A DNA stretch of 64,000 nucleotides, taken from assembly GCF_964059085.1 (NCBI RefSeq), contig NZ_OZ060398.1, forward strand, positions 423,171-487,170, written 5' to 3'. This document shows positions 41,276 through 53,598 of this stretch, piece by piece. Source of the stretch: Buchnera aphidicola (Mindarus abietinus) (GTDB lineage Bacteria > Pseudomonadota > Gammaproteobacteria > Enterobacterales > Enterobacteriaceae). Every line of letters starts with the position of its first letter. The first letter of the stretch is position 1. Below the pieces are notes generated by a model that was given only the letters and a program-made list of their open reading frames with translations, had not been told where the DNA came from and did not search any database. A program made the translations under genes and the position numbers.

Positions 41276-41668
41276 TTAAGTTACTTGACAAATAACTTCA
41301 CCACCTAATCCTTTAATTCGAGCTTTTTTGTCTGTTAAAACACCTTTTGAAGTTGAAATAATCGATATACCTAAACCACCCATAACTTTTGGAAGATCAT
41401 ATTTTTTTTTGTAAATCCTTAAACTTGGTTTACTAATTCTTTTAATTTTTTCTATAACAGGTTTTCCCTTGAAATATTTCAAAAAAATTTTCAAAGTTGG
41501 TTTAGTGCTTGATTCAACAATATATTCTTTAATATAACCCTCTTCTTTTAGAACAAAACTAATTGCTATTTTTAATTTAGAAGTAGGAATTTTAACAAAT
41601 ACCTTATTAGCTAATTGAGCATTTCGAATGCGAGTTAACATATCTGATATAGGATCTTGCATACTCAT
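41276..41668 (-). CDS. rpsH: 30S ribosomal protein S8
   Basis: 130 residues from the Met at 41668 ([16 protein letters not shown]), matching the E. coli start with GGAG before it; an ATG four codons upstream is in frame but not needed. Ends with [20 protein letters not shown]. In E. coli S8 represses the spc operon by binding the rplE region. Confidence 0.97.
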   Translation of the reverse strand: MSMQDPISDMLTRIRNAQLANKVFVKIPTSKLKIAISFVLKEEGYIKEYIVESSTKPTLKIFLKYFKGKPVIEKIKRISKPSLRIYKKKYDLPKVMGGLGISIISTSKGVLTDKKARIKGLGGEVICQVT

Positions 41669-41699
41669 AATTTTCTCCAAAAAATATAAATTTTAAAAT

Positions 41700-42005
41700 T
41701 TACCAACTAGCTTTTTTAAGACCTGGAATTTCTCCTCGCATAGCTGCTTCTCTTAACTTAATACGACTTAATCCAAATTTTCTTAAAAATCCATGAGGAC
41801 GACCAGTCTGTCTGCATCGATTTCTTTGACGAGATAAACTAGAATCTCGAGGTAATTTTTGTAATTCTAATACAGAATTCCAACGAATTTCTGGAGAAAG
41901 ACGCATATCAATAATTTTTTTCTTTAATTCTTTTCTTTTTTCAAAAAATTTATTAGCTAATTTTATTCTTTTTTTTTCTCTTTCTTTCATAGATTGCTTA
42001 GCCAT
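41700..42005 (-). CDS. rpsN: 30S ribosomal protein S14
   Basis: 101 residues from [13 protein letters not shown] (three codons into the open frame, matching E. coli). Long, zinc-free form of S14 with [20 protein letters not shown] and [31 protein letters not shown] at the end. Confidence 0.97.
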   Translation of the reverse strand: MAKQSMKEREKKRIKLANKFFEKRKELKKKIIDMRLSPEIRWNSVLELQKLPRDSSLSRQRNRCRQTGRPHGFLRKFGLSRIKLREAAMRGEIPGLKKASW

Positions 42006-42023
42006 TTTATACACCTTATTTTT

Positions 42024-42563
42024 TTATTGTTTAAAGGGAAAATTAAAAGCATTAAGTAACAAAAATCCATGTTTATCAGAACATGCTGTTGTTGTAATGG
42101 TGATATCTAATCCTCGAACACGATCTATTTTATCATAATTAATTTCTGGAAAAATAATTTGTTCGCGAATTCCTATGCTGTAATTTCCTTTACCATCAAA
42201 TGATTTCTTTGAAAATCCTCTAAAATCTCGAATCCGAGGTATAGCAATAGTAATTAATCTATCTAAAAAATCCCATTTTCTTTTTCCTCTTAAAGTTACT
42301 TTACACCCTATTGGGTACCCTTTTCTTATTTTAAAAGTAGATATTGACTTTTTAGCTTTTGTAATTAAAGGTTTTTGACCTGAAATAACAGTTAAATCTG
42401 AAATTGCAAAATCTAATAATTTTTTATCATTTACAGCAGAGCCAACACCCATATTTAAAGTTATTTTAACAATTTTAGGAACTTCCATAACAGAACGAAA
42501 ATTTAATTCCTGCATCATCTTTTTTATTACTTTAGTTTTATAAAAATTATAAAGTTTTGTCAT
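42024..42563 (-). CDS. rplE: 50S ribosomal protein L5
   Basis: 179 residues as in E. coli. 5S-binding protein: [60 protein letters not shown] and [20 protein letters not shown]. Spc operon, between rplX and rpsN. Confidence 0.98.
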   Translation of the reverse strand: MTKLYNFYKTKVIKKMMQELNFRSVMEVPKIVKITLNMGVGSAVNDKKLLDFAISDLTVISGQKPLITKAKKSISTFKIRKGYPIGCKVTLRGKRKWDFLDRLITIAIPRIRDFRGFSKKSFDGKGNYSIGIREQIIFPEINYDKIDRVRGLDITITTTACSDKHGFLLLNAFNFPFKQ

Positions 42564-42587
42564 ATTCTTATTCCTGAAGATTTTATA

Positions 42588-42899
42588 CTATATAATATGT
42601 TTATTAGATTTCAAAAATCTAACTTTTTTCCCTTGTTCAAATTTAAATCCTATTCGATCGGCTTTATTTGTTACTGGATTCAAAAAAGCTATATTAGAAA
42701 TATGAATTGGAGATTCCTTTTTTATAATTCCGCCATTTATATTTTGAGAAGGTATAGGTTTTTGATGTTTTTTAACAATATTAATTCCTGAAACGATTGC
42801 TTTATCTTTCTTAATTATTTTTTTAACAACTCCGATTTTTCCTTTATCTCTTCCGCAAATAACGATTACTTTATCATTACAATGTATTTTGAATGCCAT
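42588..42899 (-). CDS. rplX: 50S ribosomal protein L24
   Basis: 103 residues. KOW motif DKVIVICGRDKGKIGVVKKI, then VSGINIVKKHQKPIPSQNING and ESPIHISNIAFLNPVTNKAD. Early assembly initiator of the 50S subunit. Follows rplN. Confidence 0.97.
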   Translation of the reverse strand: MAFKIHCNDKVIVICGRDKGKIGVVKKIIKKDKAIVSGINIVKKHQKPIPSQNINGGIIKKESPIHISNIAFLNPVTNKADRIGFKFEQGKKVRFLKSNKHII

Positions 42900-42912
42900 A
42901 ATTAAATTTCTC

Positions 42913-43281
42913 CTATAATACTTCTGGTGCCAATGAAATAATTTTCATAAATTTATCATTTCTTAATTCTCTTGTAACTGGACCAAATATTCTTGTTCCT
43001 ACAGGTTGTTCATTATTATTTAATATAACACAAGCATTATTATCAAATCTAATAACAGAACCATCCGAACGACGAATTCCTTTTTTAGTTCTTACTATAA
43101 CTGCTTTCAGCACTTCTCCTTTTTTTACTTTTCCTCTTGGAATAGCTTCTTTAATACTAACTTTAATTATATCTCCGATACAAGCATATCTTCTATTAGA
43201 TCCTCCAAGAACTTTTATACACATTGCTGATCGTGCTCCTGAATTATCTGCTACATTAAGTACACTTTGTTCTTGAATCAT
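42913..43281 (-). CDS. rplN: 50S ribosomal protein L14
   Basis: 122 residues. [60 protein letters not shown], and [11 protein letters not shown]. First gene of the spc operon; a hairpin upstream separates it from rpsQ of the S10 operon. Confidence 0.98.
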   Translation of the reverse strand: MIQEQSVLNVADNSGARSAMCIKVLGGSNRRYACIGDIIKVSIKEAIPRGKVKKGEVLKAVIVRTKKGIRRSDGSVIRFDNNACVILNNNEQPVGTRIFGPVTRELRNDKFMKIISLAPEVL

Positions 43282-43347
43282 AACTTTCCTTAATTTTATA
43301 TATATATTAAGATTAAAAATATATTAATTTTCTAAAGAAATAATTTT

Positions 43348-43388
43348 AGAAAACATGAAAAAATTATATATAATTGTTCATGTTTTCT
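43348..43388 (-). terminator. Hairpin at the S10/spc operon boundary
   Basis: A 12-bp perfect stem (43348-43359, AGAAAACATGAA, with 43377-43388) capped by a further AT stem, in the 124-base gap between rpsQ and rplN. T-rich sequence follows on the minus strand. Position equals the end of the S10 operon in E. coli. Confidence 0.7.
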
Positions 43389-43405
43389 TATTATTCGATA
43401 ATATT

Positions 43406-43660
43406 TTATATATTCGATTTTTTAATAATACTAACTATTTTCCAACTTTTAGTTTTAGAAATAGGTCTACATTCCTGAACTTCTACAATATCTCCTATTA
43501 AACTTTTATTTTCATTATCATGAACATGAAGCTTAGTGGTTTTTTTAACAAATTTTTTATATAAAGGATGTTTTACAAACCGCTCTATTGCTACTACTGC
43601 GGATTTATTCATTTTATTACTAATTACACATCCTTTTAAATTTCTTAATTTAGAACTCAT
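43406..43660 (-). CDS. rpsQ: 30S ribosomal protein S17
   Basis: 84 residues as in E. coli. OB-fold: [39 protein letters not shown] and [20 protein letters not shown]. Overlaps the end of rpmC by four bases (ATGA). Last gene of the S10 operon. Confidence 0.97.
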   Translation of the reverse strand: MSSKLRNLKGCVISNKMNKSAVVAIERFVKHPLYKKFVKKTTKLHVHDNENKSLIGDIVEVQECRPISKTKSWKIVSIIKKSNI

Positions 43661-43854
43661 AATTTTCCTCGTATTTTTTCATGTAAAGATGTTTTAACAC
43701 GAGCTATTTTTTTTCTACTTATTTTTAATAAATGAACTTTTTTTAATTTTTTTCCAGAGAATTGAATTCTTAAATTAAATTGTTCTCTTAATAATTCTGA
43801 TAATTCTAATTTTAGTTCTTTAATACTATTTTTATTTAATGCTTTTACTTTCAT
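43657..43854 (-). CDS. rpmC: 50S ribosomal protein L29
   Basis: 65 residues (E. coli 63). Helical hairpin, [20 protein letters not shown], then Lys-rich C-terminus with [17 protein letters not shown]. Located at the peptide exit, near the trigger factor docking site. Shares one base with the end of rplP. Confidence 0.96.
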   Translation of the reverse strand: MKVKALNKNSIKELKLELSELLREQFNLRIQFSGKKLKKVHLLKISRKKIARVKTSLHEKIRGKL

Positions 43855-44264
43855 TACATCTCCATTTTAGTTACAAAAGTAGTTTTAACTGATAATTTTG
43901 CTCCTGCTAATTTAAAAGCTTCTTTTGAAATTTCTTCCGAAATACCTTCTATTTCATATAAAATTTTTCCAGGTTGAACTAAAGCAACCCAATATTCTAC
44001 ATTTCCTTTCCCTTTTCCCATTCGTACTTCTAATGGTTTTTGAGTGATAGGCTTGTCTGGAAAAACTCTTATCCAAATTTTTCCTTGTCGCTTAATAAAG
44101 CGAGCTATTACTCTTCTTGCGGCTTCAAGCTGCCGTGCTGTTAAACGACCTCTTTCTATTGCTTTTAAACCAAATGTCCCAAAGTGAACGTTATCGTTTA
44201 CAACTAAACCTCGATTTCGACCTTTATGCATTTTTCTAAATTTAGTTCGCTTAGGTTGCAACAT
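43854..44264 (-). CDS. rplP: 50S ribosomal protein L16
   Basis: 136 residues as in E. coli. [20 protein letters not shown] start, [40 protein letters not shown] and [20 protein letters not shown]. Organises the A-site region of 23S. Confidence 0.98.
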   Translation of the reverse strand: MLQPKRTKFRKMHKGRNRGLVVNDNVHFGTFGLKAIERGRLTARQLEAARRVIARFIKRQGKIWIRVFPDKPITQKPLEVRMGKGKGNVEYWVALVQPGKILYEIEGISEEISKEAFKLAGAKLSVKTTFVTKMEM

Positions 44265-44276
44265 AAAAATTTTTCC

Positions 44277-44987
44277 TTATTTTCTATTTTTTCTATTTTG
44301 TTTTTTTGCTTTAGAAAAATTTTTTTTGTTTTTCTCAACAGTAACGCCTAATGGTATACGTCCTAAAATTTCTCCTTTAAAAATCCATACTTTAATACCA
44401 ATAACTCCATATGTAGTATGAGCTTCTGAAGTATTATATTCAATATCTGCACGAAGAGTATGTAATGGAACCCTACCCTCCCGATACCATTCTTTTCTAG
44501 CAATTTCCGCACCACCTAATCGACCGCTAATTTCTACTTTAATTCCCTTAGCACCTTGACGAATAGAATTTTGTACAGCTCTTTTCATAACTCTTCTAAA
44601 CATTATTCTTCTTTCTAATTGAGAGCTGATATTATCCGCAACTAATTTTGCGTCTAATTCAGGTTTTCTAATTTCTGAAATATTAATTTGTGCAGGTACT
44701 CCAGAAATTTTTGAAATCATAATACGTAATTTTTCTACATCTTCACCTTTTTTCCCAATAACAATTCCAGGACGAGCAGTATGAATAGTTACACGTATAC
44801 TTTTTGAAGGTCGTTCAATGACAATTCTTGATACTGAAGCTTTTATTAATTTTTTAACTAAAAATTTTCTAACTTTAAAATCACTTTCTAAATTATTAGC
44901 AAAGTTTTTGCTATCAGAAAACCAAACGGAATTCCAAGATTTAACAATTCCTAGTCGCATACCATTAGGATGAACTTTTTGACCCAT
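44277..44987 (-). CDS. rpsC: 30S ribosomal protein S3
   Basis: 236 residues. KH domain with [19 protein letters not shown] (GKKG loop), then [40 protein letters not shown] and [17 protein letters not shown]. The Lys/Asn-rich tail replaces the more acidic E. coli tail. S10 operon. Confidence 0.98.
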   Translation of the reverse strand: MGQKVHPNGMRLGIVKSWNSVWFSDSKNFANNLESDFKVRKFLVKKLIKASVSRIVIERPSKSIRVTIHTARPGIVIGKKGEDVEKLRIMISKISGVPAQINISEIRKPELDAKLVADNISSQLERRIMFRRVMKRAVQNSIRQGAKGIKVEISGRLGGAEIARKEWYREGRVPLHTLRADIEYNTSEAHTTYGVIGIKVWIFKGEILGRIPLGVTVEKNKKNFSKAKKQNRKNRK

Positions 44988-45006
44988 TGTTTATCTCCGT
45001 ATTTTT

Positions 45007-45339
45007 TTAGAGACTAGACACAACTACTGTAATATGACTAGTACGTTTTAAAATTCGATCAGCACGACCCTTTGCACGAGGCATCATCCTTTTCGTAGTT
45101 GGACCTGCATCAATAAATATCTTCTTTATTCTTAAATTGTCTATATCTTCACCATTATTATGTTCAGCATTAGATATAGCTGATGAAAGAACTTTTTTTA
45201 CTAAATTTGCTGCTTTTTTTTTACTATACATAAGAATTTCTAATGCTTTTACAACTTTTTTACCTCTTATTAGGTCAGCGACTAACCTGACCTTTTGTGC
45301 AGAAGCATTTGCTTTATAATGCTTAGCTATAATTTCCAT
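45007..45339 (-). CDS. rplV: 50S ribosomal protein L22
   Basis: 110 residues as in E. coli. [20 protein letters not shown] and the tunnel-lining hairpin [20 protein letters not shown], then [13 protein letters not shown]10 operon. Confidence 0.98.
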   Translation of the reverse strand: MEIIAKHYKANASAQKVRLVADLIRGKKVVKALEILMYSKKKAANLVKKVLSSAISNAEHNNGEDIDNLRIKKIFIDAGPTTKRMMPRAKGRADRILKRTSHITVVVSSL

Positions 45340-45357
45340 TTAAAACCTCATGTGCGT

Positions 45358-45636
45358 TTATTTTTTCTTTACTTTTTTATCAGCAGTATGTCCTTTATAA
45401 GTTCTTGTTAAAGAAAATTCTCCTAATTTATGACCAACCATTTCTTCAGTGATAAATATTGGTAAATGTTTTCTACCATTATGTACGGAAATAGTTAAAC
45501 CAATCATATTTGGGAAAATAGTTGATCTACGTGACCATGTACGAATAGGTTTTTTATCTTTATTTTTTAAGGAAAATTCTATTTTTTTTAACAAACTTGA
45601 ATCTATAAAAGGACCCTTTTTAAGGGAACGTGGCAT
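45358..45636 (-). CDS. rpsS: 30S ribosomal protein S19
   Basis: 92 residues from [18 protein letters not shown] (start three codons inside the open frame, matching E. coli). [40 protein letters not shown] and [15 protein letters not shown]. Confidence 0.97.
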   Translation of the reverse strand: MPRSLKKGPFIDSSLLKKIEFSLKNKDKKPIRTWSRRSTIFPNMIGLTISVHNGRKHLPIFITEEMVGHKLGEFSLTRTYKGHTADKKVKKK

Positions 45637-45655
45637 TAGAAACACTCCGATATTT

Positions 45656-46477
45656 TTATTTTTTTCTATTATGAAGAATGAATTTATTAGTTCTTTTATT
45701 TTTTCTAGTTTTTTTTCCTTTAGTTTGTAAACCCCAGGGACTTACTGGATGTTTACCAAAATTTCTCCCTTCCCCTCCACCATGAGGATGATCTACTGGA
45801 TTCATTGCTGTTCCTCTAACAGTTGGTCGAATACCTCTCCATCTGGATGCTCCTGCTTTTCCTAATACTTTTAGCATATTTTCAGAGTTTCCTACTTCTC
45901 CAATAGTAGCTCTACATTTAGATAGTATTTTTCTAATTTCTCCGGATTTTAATCGTAAAGTTACATAAAATTCATCTCTAGCTATTAGCTGAGCATAATT
46001 TCCAGCAGAACGAGCAATTTGCCCTCCCTTTCCAGGTTTCATTTCTATATTATGAATTGTAGTTCCTATAGGAATATTACTCATAGGTAAAGCATTACCA
46101 ATTTTTATATCTGATTTTGAACCAGAATTTATAATATCTCCAACTTTTATTCCTTTCGGTGCTAAAATATAATTTCTTAAACCATCTGAATAAAGCACTA
46201 ATGCTATATTTGCTGAACGATTGGGATCATATTCTAATCGTTCTATTTTAGCTGATACACTATCTTTTTTTCTTTTAAAATCAATTATTCGATATAATTT
46301 TTTATGACCACCTCCAATATGACGTGTTGTAATTCGACCATCATTATTTCTTCCTCCGGTTTTTTTTCTCTTTTTTAATAAAGAAGAACACGGTTTTCCT
46401 TTATATAAACTTGAATTAACAACCTTGATAACATGCCTACGTCCAGGAGATGTTGGTTTACATTTAACTATCGACAT
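45656..46477 (-). CDS. rplB: 50S ribosomal protein L2
   Basis: 273 residues as in E. coli. [40 protein letters not shown], and the C-terminal [20 protein letters not shown] with the His important for peptidyl transferase. One of the most conserved proteins of the window. Confidence 0.99.
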   Translation of the reverse strand: MSIVKCKPTSPGRRHVIKVVNSSLYKGKPCSSLLKKRKKTGGRNNDGRITTRHIGGGHKKLYRIIDFKRKKDSVSAKIERLEYDPNRSANIALVLYSDGLRNYILAPKGIKVGDIINSGSKSDIKIGNALPMSNIPIGTTIHNIEMKPGKGGQIARSAGNYAQLIARDEFYVTLRLKSGEIRKILSKCRATIGEVGNSENMLKVLGKAGASRWRGIRPTVRGTAMNPVDHPHGGGEGRNFGKHPVSPWGLQTKGKKTRKNKRTNKFILHNRKK

Positions 46478-46499
46478 TGTATTTTATTCCTCTACTTAT

Positions 46500-46802
46500 T
46501 TACTCAATATTACCCATGAAATTTAAATTCTTCCCTTTTTCTAAAGTAATATATGCTTTTTTCCAAGTAGAAGAACGACTAATTTTATTTCCATGACGTT
46601 TCTTTTTTCCTTTAATTAATAAAGTTTTGATTGAATTAATACTAATATTAAATATTTTTTTAATAGCTGTTTTGATTTCATATTTAGTTGCATTTCTTAA
46701 AACTTTAATAATAATAGTATTATTTTTTTCAGTAAGTATTGTTGATTTTTCAGAAATAAGGGGACCAATTAATATTTTATATAATCTGCTTTCATTAATC
46801 AT
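46500..46802 (-). CDS. rplW: 50S ribosomal protein L23
   Basis: 100 residues as in E. coli. LYKILIGPLISEKSTILTEK, NATKYEIKTAIKKIFN, and the loop region GKKKRHGNKISRSSTWKKAY. At the tunnel exit, main contact of trigger factor. Overlaps rplD by one base. Confidence 0.97.
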   Translation of the reverse strand: MINESRLYKILIGPLISEKSTILTEKNNTIIIKVLRNATKYEIKTAIKKIFNISINSIKTLLIKGKKKRHGNKISRSSTWKKAYITLEKGKNLNFMGNIE

Positions 46803-47404
46803 TAAAATAGTTCCTCTACTAACTTTAAAGCTTTTTGGGTAATTATGATTTGTTGAAACCGAATTAAATCAACAGGATTAATATCTTTTACATGAAGAAC
46901 AGAAACTTTATATAAATTTCTTGAAGCAAGAAAAATTTTTTCGTCTAATTTATCTAAAATAATTAATACTTTTTCTATCTTTAATTTATTAAGTTTTTCT
47001 AATAATAAATTAGTTTTTGCAGAGCGTATTAAAAATTCTTTAAACACAACTAATTTATTCTTTCGTATTAATTCTGAAAAAATACTTTTTAGTGCTCCTT
47101 TATACATTTTTTTATTAACTTTTTTAAAGTATTCTTTTGGCTTAGCTGCAAAAGTAACCCCTCCTGAACGCCAAATAGGGCTTCTTAAAGATCCTGCTCT
47201 TGCACGACCCGTTCCTTTCTGCCTCCACGGTTTTTTTCCAGAACCAGAAACTTCAGATCTACTTTTCTGTGATTTTGAACCTTTTCTTTTCATCGTGTTA
47301 TACGATGTAATAATTTGATGTATTAAAGGTTCATTATAAGGAACATTAAACACTTTATCTGAAATTAATAATGATTCTTTACTATCTTGCAATAATAGTT
47401 CCAT
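46802..47404 (-). CDS. rplD: 50S ribosomal protein L4
   Basis: 200 residues (E. coli 201). Tunnel loop KSRSEVSGSGKKPWRQKGTG, RARAGSLRSPIWRSGGVTF. In E. coli L4 represses the S10 operon through its leader; the leader here is too AT-rich for me to recognise such a structure. Confidence 0.97.
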   Translation of the reverse strand: MELLLQDSKESLLISDKVFNVPYNEPLIHQIITSYNTMKRKGSKSQKSRSEVSGSGKKPWRQKGTGRARAGSLRSPIWRSGGVTFAAKPKEYFKKVNKKMYKGALKSIFSELIRKNKLVVFKEFLIRSAKTNLLLEKLNKLKIEKVLIILDKLDEKIFLASRNLYKVSVLHVKDINPVDLIRFQQIIITQKALKLVEELF

Positions 47405-47407
47405 TGA

Positions 47408-48049
47408 TTATACTCTTCTTTTTTCCTTGACCGCTGGTTTTATAATAAGATCACTTCCTATCGCTCCTGGGACAGAACCTTTAACTAAAACTAAATCTTC
47501 TTTTACGTCAATCTTAATAATTTTTAATGATTGTATTGTTACTCGATGATTTCCTAAATGACCTGCCATTTTTTTACCTTTAAAAACTCTTCCTGGAGTT
47601 TGATTTTGACCAATAGATCCAGGTACTCTATGCGACAGAGAATTACCATGAGAAGCGTCTTGCATGTGAAAGTTCCATCTTTTTATAGTTCCTGAAAATC
47701 CTTTTCCTTTTGAAAATCCCGTTATGTCTACTTTAGAAATATCTTTTAATATTTCCACAGTAAAAAATTCTCCTACTTTAAAAGAAGTATTTTCTTTTGT
47801 TCTAAACTCCCATAAACCACGACCTGCCTTAACACCAGAAGAGACAAAATGACCTATTTCCGTTTTTTTTAATTTATTATTTTTTTTTATTCCAGTTGTA
47901 ACTTGAATAGAATTATAAGAATCTTTTTTTTTATATTTTATTTGTGTAATAAAATTTTTTTTAACTTCTATTGCAGTAACCGGAATAGATAAACCGTCTT
48001 CATTAAAAATACGCGTCATACCTATTTTCTTTCCAATTAAACCTATCAT
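47408..48049 (-). CDS. rplC: 50S ribosomal protein L3
   Basis: 213 residues (E. coli 209). [20 protein letters not shown], and the signature [60 protein letters not shown], where the Gln of GQNQTPG is the methylation site. S10 operon. Confidence 0.98.
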   Translation of the reverse strand: MIGLIGKKIGMTRIFNEDGLSIPVTAIEVKKNFITQIKYKKKDSYNSIQVTTGIKKNNKLKKTEIGHFVSSGVKAGRGLWEFRTKENTSFKVGEFFTVEILKDISKVDITGFSKGKGFSGTIKRWNFHMQDASHGNSLSHRVPGSIGQNQTPGRVFKGKKMAGHLGNHRVTIQSLKIIKIDVKEDLVLVKGSVPGAIGSDLIIKPAVKEKRRV

Positions 48050-48084
48050 TTATTTTAATTCCTCTTAAAAATTTAAGAAGTTAA

Positions 48085-48735
<651 letters not shown>

Positions 48736-48772
48736 ATCAAGAAAAGAATGTAAGATAACATCTTTTCTTGAT
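48736..48772 (-). terminator. Terminator of the str operon (after tufA)
   Basis: ATCAAGAAAAGAATGT (48736-48751) pairs with 48758-48772 with one bulged base and a 6-base loop. It lies about 40 bases downstream of the tufA stop on the minus strand and is followed by T-rich sequence. Confidence 0.8.
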
Positions 48773-48809
48773 TTTTATAATCTTAAAAATTTAAAATAAT
48801 AATTAATTA

Positions 48810-49994
48810 TTAACTAATTACCTTTGTTACTACTCCTGCTCCAACAGTTTTTCCACCTTCTCGTATAGCAAAGCGTAATCCATCTGCCATAGCTATAGGA
48901 TGAATTAAAGTAACAACAATTTTTATATTATCTCCTGGCATAACCATTTCTATTCCTTCAGGTAATTCAATAAAACCAGTTACATCAGTTGTTCGAAAAT
49001 AAAATTGAGGACGATAACCTTTAAAAAAAGGTGTATGTCTTCCTCCTTCTTCTTTTGATAGAACATAAACTTCTGATTCAAATTTAGTATGAGGATGAAT
49101 GGTATTAGGTTTAGCTAGTACTTGTCCACGCTCTATTTCATCTCGTTTAGTTCCACGAAGTAAAATACCAACATTTTCTCCGGCTCTTCCTTCATCTAAA
49201 AGTTTTCTGAACATTTCAACACCTGTACAAATTGTCTTAGTAGTTGGTTTAATTCCAACTATTTCTACCTCTTCCCCGACTTTAATTATTCCTGTTTCTA
49301 CTCTTCCAGTAACTACTGTACCACGACCAGAAATAGAAAAAACATCTTCAATTGGTAATAAAAAAGGTTGTTCAATTGCTCTTTTAGGTTCAGGAATATA
49401 AGTATCTAATGAATTTGCCAAATCTATAATTTTTGACTCCCATTTAGGATCTCCTTCTAATGCTTTTAATGCTGATCCTCTTATAAAAGGAGTATCATCT
49501 CCTGGAAATTCATATTGTGTTAATAAATCCCTAACTTCCATTTCTACTAATTCTAATAACTCTTCATCGTCAACCATATCACATTTATTAAGAAATACAA
49601 TTATATATGGAACACCTACTTGGCGTCCTAATAAGATATGTTCTCTAGTTTGAGGCATGGGTCCATCAGTAGCTGCTACAACTAGTATAGCTCCATCCAT
49701 TTGTGCTGCCCCTGTAATCATATTCTTAATATAATCAGCATGTCCAGGACAATCTACATGAGCATAATGCCTGATTTGAGTATCATACTCAACATGAGAA
49801 GTATTGATCGTAATACCCCTTTCTTTTTCTTCAGGTGCATTATCTATTTGATCAAAAGCACGAGCAGAACCTCCATATTTTTTAGCTAATACTGTAGTAA
49901 TTGCTGCTGTTAAAGTTGTTTTACCATGATCAACATGTCCTATTGTTCCAACATTAATATGTGGTTTAGAACGTTCAAATTTTTTTTTAGACAT
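48810..49994 (-). CDS. tufA: Elongation factor Tu
   Basis: 394 residues from [17 protein letters not shown], the E. coli start; three further codons are open upstream. G-motifs [29 protein letters not shown], and [11 protein letters not shown]. Carries aminoacyl-tRNA to the ribosome. Only tuf copy in this window, at the end of the rpsL-rpsG-fusA-tufA operon. Codons are less AT-drifted than in neighbours, as expected for very high expression. Confidence 0.99.
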   Translation of the reverse strand: MSKKKFERSKPHINVGTIGHVDHGKTTLTAAITTVLAKKYGGSARAFDQIDNAPEEKERGITINTSHVEYDTQIRHYAHVDCPGHADYIKNMITGAAQMDGAILVVAATDGPMPQTREHILLGRQVGVPYIIVFLNKCDMVDDEELLELVEMEVRDLLTQYEFPGDDTPFIRGSALKALEGDPKWESKIIDLANSLDTYIPEPKRAIEQPFLLPIEDVFSISGRGTVVTGRVETGIIKVGEEVEIVGIKPTTKTICTGVEMFRKLLDEGRAGENVGILLRGTKRDEIERGQVLAKPNTIHPHTKFESEVYVLSKEEGGRHTPFFKGYRPQFYFRTTDVTGFIELPEGIEMVMPGDNIKIVVTLIHPIAMADGLRFAIREGGKTVGAGVVTKVIS

Positions 49995-50049
49995 AAAAAA
50001 CAAACTCCTAATTATATTTTTAATAATTTATTAATTAAAAAATAAAAAA

Positions 50050-52155
50050 CTACTTTATTCTAGATTCAATTATTGAAGTAGAAATCGATAATGGAGTTTC
50101 TACATATTTAAAAAATTCCATCGAATAAGATGCTCTTCCTTGAGTTTGAGAACGCAAATCAGTTGCATATCCAAACATTTCAGATAATGGAACTCTTGCT
50201 TGAATAATTTTACCCATTGATGTATCTTCCATTCCTTCAATAATTCCTCTTCTTCGATTTAAATCTCCTATAACATCACCCATGTAGCTTTCAGGACTTT
50301 CTATTTCAACTTGCATTACTGGTTCTAATAAAACCGGACTTGCTTTTTTAAAAGCTGTTTTAAACGCGATAGAAGCAGCTAACTTAAATGCTAATTCAGA
50401 AGAATCTACATCATGATATGAACCGAAATATAAACGAACTCCAACATTTACCACTGGATATCCTGAAAATGGTCCTGATTTTAATTGTTCTTGTATTCCT
50501 TTATCAATAGCTGAAATATATTCTCCAGGAATAACGCCTCCCTTAATATCATTAATAAACTTATAATTTAATTTTTCTTCTGGATTTAATGGAAATAATT
50601 CAATAACTACATGTCCATATTGACCTCTTCCACCTGATTGTTTTATATGTTTTCCTTCTATATCTTTTACAGAATTTCGAATTGTTTCTCGATAAGCTAC
50701 CTGTGGTTTACCTACATTTGCATCAACATTAAATTCCCTTTTCATTCTATCGACAATAATCTCTAAATGTAATTCTCCCATACCGGCAATAATAGTTTGA
50801 TTAGTTTCTTCGTCCGTCCAAACTCTAAAAGAAGGATCTTCTTTTGCTAATCTACTTAATGAAATACCCATTTTTTCTTGATCAGCTTTCGTTTTAGGTT
50901 CAACAGCTATAGAAATGACAGGATCTGGAAATTCCATTTTTTCTAAAATAATTGGTTTTTTTAGGTCACATAAAGTATCACCTGTAGTAACATTTTTTAA
51001 ACCAATTGCTGCTGCTATGTCTCCAGCATAAACATCTTTAATTTCTTCTCTTTTATTAGCGTGCATTTGAACTATTCTACCAAATCTTTCTTTTTGAGAT
51101 TTTGCAGAGTTTAAAACAGTATCTCCCGATGAAACAACTCCAGAATATACTCTAAAAAAAGTTAAATTTCCAACAAAAGGATCATTTGCTATTTTAAATG
51201 CTAAAGCAGAAAATGGCTCTTTATCATTAGATAATCTAATAATTTCATTATTTTTATTTTTAATTCCTTTAATAGAATTTATGTCGCTAGGTGCTGGTAG
51301 ATATTCAACAATTGCATCTAATAAAGTTTGAATTCCTTTATTTTTAAAAGCAGATCCACATGTCACCAAAACTATTTGGTCATTTAAACTTCTTTTTCTC
51401 AATGCGGATTTAATTTCTTTTTCGGATAAATGTTCATTGTTTAAATATTTATTCATTAAATTTTCATCTGCTTCAACCGCTGACTCTATTAAGATATGAT
51501 TCCATTTTTTTGAAATTTTTTTTAGATTTTCTGGAATATCGTCGTATTTAAATGTTAAACCCTGATCTTCTTCATTCCAACTGATAGTCTTCATTTTTAT
51601 TAAATCTACAATACCTGAAAAATTGTCTTCTGATCCAATTGGAATTTGTAAAGGAATTGGATCTACTCTTAAACGACTCTTCATTTGATTTAATACATTA
51701 AAAAAATTAGCTCCCATTCGATCCATTTTATTAATAAATGCTATTCTAGGAACACGGTATTTATTAGCTTGCTTCCATACTGTTTCTGATTGTGGTTGAA
51801 CACCTCCAACCGCACAATATACCATTACAGCACCGTCTAAAACTCTCATAGAACGTTCAACTTCTATGGTAAAATCAACATGTCCAGGAGTATCTATAAT
51901 ATTTATACGATGTAATTTAAACTGATTGTTCATTCCAGCCCAGAAAGTAGTAGTAGCTGCAGACGTTATAGTTATTCCTCTTTCTTGTTCTTGAGCCATC
52001 CAATCCATGGTCGCAGCTCCATCATGAACTTCTCCTATTTTATGATTTATCCCCGTATAAAAAAGAATGCGTTCTGTAGTAGTAGTTTTTCCCGCATCTA
52101 TGTGAGCACTAATTCCAATATTTCGATACCGTGTAATAGGGGTTTTACGCGTCAT
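50050..52155 (-). CDS. fusA: Elongation factor G
   Basis: 701 residues (E. coli 704). [72 protein letters not shown], and the domain IV loop [22 protein letters not shown]-driven translocation and, with RRF, ribosome recycling. Between rpsG and tufA. Confidence 0.99.
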   Translation of the reverse strand: MTRKTPITRYRNIGISAHIDAGKTTTTERILFYTGINHKIGEVHDGAATMDWMAQEQERGITITSAATTTFWAGMNNQFKLHRINIIDTPGHVDFTIEVERSMRVLDGAVMVYCAVGGVQPQSETVWKQANKYRVPRIAFINKMDRMGANFFNVLNQMKSRLRVDPIPLQIPIGSEDNFSGIVDLIKMKTISWNEEDQGLTFKYDDIPENLKKISKKWNHILIESAVEADENLMNKYLNNEHLSEKEIKSALRKRSLNDQIVLVTCGSAFKNKGIQTLLDAIVEYLPAPSDINSIKGIKNKNNEIIRLSNDKEPFSALAFKIANDPFVGNLTFFRVYSGVVSSGDTVLNSAKSQKERFGRIVQMHANKREEIKDVYAGDIAAAIGLKNVTTGDTLCDLKKPIILEKMEFPDPVISIAVEPKTKADQEKMGISLSRLAKEDPSFRVWTDEETNQTIIAGMGELHLEIIVDRMKREFNVDANVGKPQVAYRETIRNSVKDIEGKHIKQSGGRGQYGHVVIELFPLNPEEKLNYKFINDIKGGVIPGEYISAIDKGIQEQLKSGPFSGYPVVNVGVRLYFGSYHDVDSSELAFKLAASIAFKTAFKKASPVLLEPVMQVEIESPESYMGDVIGDLNRRRGIIEGMEDTSMGKIIQARVPLSEMFGYATDLRSQTQGRASYSMEFFKYVETPLSISTSIIESRIK

Positions 52156-52247
52156 TAAATTCCTCTACTGTTACATTTAATGCTGTTAATAATAAATATT
52201 ATGTTTTTTAATTCGTATGTTAATTAATTTATTCAAAGATACAATAT

Positions 52248-52718
52248 TTACCAACGATAATGTGCAAATGCTTTATTTGCTTCTGCCATTTTGTGAACTT
52301 CTTCTCGTTTTTTAACTGCATTTCCTTTATTATAAATTGCATCAAATAATTCATTTGATAAACGTATAGCCATAGATTTGTCATTTCTTTTTCTAGCAGA
52401 CTCCACTATCCATCTCATTGCTAAAGCACTTCTTCTGACAGAACGAACTTCTACAGGAACCTGATAAGTAGATCCTCCTACTCTGCGAGATTTTACTTCA
52501 ACTGTAGGTTTAACATTTTCTAATGCTGTATCAAAAGCTTCTATTTCTGATTTTTTTACTCTTTTTGATAAATTTTTTAACGCTGAATACACAATTGTTT
52601 CTGCTATAGATTTTTTACCATCAATCATTAAAATATTGATAAATTTAGCTAAAATTTCTGAAGAAAATCTAGGATCAGGTAAAATTTTTCGTTGTCCAAC
52701 TACTCGACGACGCGGCAT
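52248..52718 (-). CDS. rpsG: 30S ribosomal protein S7
   Basis: 156 residues. [60 protein letters not shown] and [13 protein letters not shown] at the end. Head of the 30S subunit. str operon; in E. coli it is the operon's translational repressor. Confidence 0.98.
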   Translation of the reverse strand: MPRRRVVGQRKILPDPRFSSEILAKFINILMIDGKKSIAETIVYSALKNLSKRVKKSEIEAFDTALENVKPTVEVKSRRVGGSTYQVPVEVRSVRRSALAMRWIVESARKRNDKSMAIRLSNELFDAIYNKGNAVKKREEVHKMAEANKAFAHYRW

Positions 52719-52798
52719 AAAAAAAACTCCTTTGTTTTATAAAAATATTTTTTATTTAAAAAAAATTTTTTTATTAGTTTTTTAAATAAATAAAAAAA

Positions 52799-53173
52799 TT
52801 AAGTTTTATTTTTTTTAACTCCATATTTAGAACGTCCCTTTTTTCTATCTTTAACTCCAGAACAGTCTAATGCTCCACGCACTACATGATAGCGAACACC
52901 AGGTAAATCTTTAACTCTTCCTCCACGAATTAAAATAACAGAATGTTCTTGTAAGTTATGTCCTTCTCCTCCTATATAAGCCGTTACTTCAAAATTATTA
53001 GTTAATCGAACTCTGCATACTTTACGTAATGCAGAATTTGGTTTTTTAGGTGTAGTTGTATAAACTTTTATACATACCCCTCTTTTTTGAGGACTAGATC
53101 CCAAAGCTGGCACGTTGCTTTTTATATTTTTTCGTAAACGAGGTTTACGGACCAACTGATTTACTGTGGCCAT
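52799..53173 (-). CDS. rpsL: 30S ribosomal protein S12
   Basis: 124 residues as in E. coli. [40 protein letters not shown] with the wild-type Lys (about 43), and [20 protein letters not shown] with the second Lys. First gene of the str operon, after tusB. Confidence 0.98.
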   Translation of the reverse strand: MATVNQLVRKPRLRKNIKSNVPALGSSPQKRGVCIKVYTTTPKKPNSALRKVCRVRLTNNFEVTAYIGGEGHNLQEHSVILIRGGRVKDLPGVRYHVVRGALDCSGVKDRKKGRSKYGVKKNKT

Positions 53174-53296
53174 TAAGACTCCTTATTAATATTTAATAAA
53201 TTAAAAATATCCAATATGATTAAATATCTATTAAGCATAAAATTATGAAATGAAATTTTGTGGCTGGATTAAAAAATAAAGTAAAAAAAAAAATTA

Positions 53297-53584
53297 CTAC
53301 CAATTCATCTGTATTTTATTAATTTTTGTCAAAGAAATAAAATCTTTATAAGTAATTTTTAAAAAAGAATCAGAAGCTTTATTAATTAAACCTCTAGCTT
53401 TTAAATCCGCATCTAAAACATATAAGTTAGCATTAGATGTTAATAATAACTTCAAAAAAAAATTTTTTTTAAAAGAAACTAAAACACCATCCTGTAAAGC
53501 TAAAAAATCATCTGCAGGTTTCAAAAAATGAAGTAATGATGTCATATCTGTTTTAAACGGAGATTGCATCAAAGTATGTAGCAT
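53297..53584 (-). CDS. tusB: Sulfurtransferase complex subunit TusB
   Basis: 95 residues, E. coli length. MLHTLMQSPFKTDMTSLLHF, FLALQDGVLVSF, YVLDADLKARGLINK and the end INKIQMNW. DsrH family. Part of the TusBCD hexamer in tRNA 2-thiolation. Last of tusDCB, before rpsL, the E. coli order. Confidence 0.95.
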   Translation of the reverse strand: MLHTLMQSPFKTDMTSLLHFLKPADDFLALQDGVLVSFKKNFFLKLLLTSNANLYVLDADLKARGLINKASDSFLKITYKDFISLTKINKIQMNW

Positions 53585-53598
53585 TTTTAAAATTCCTT

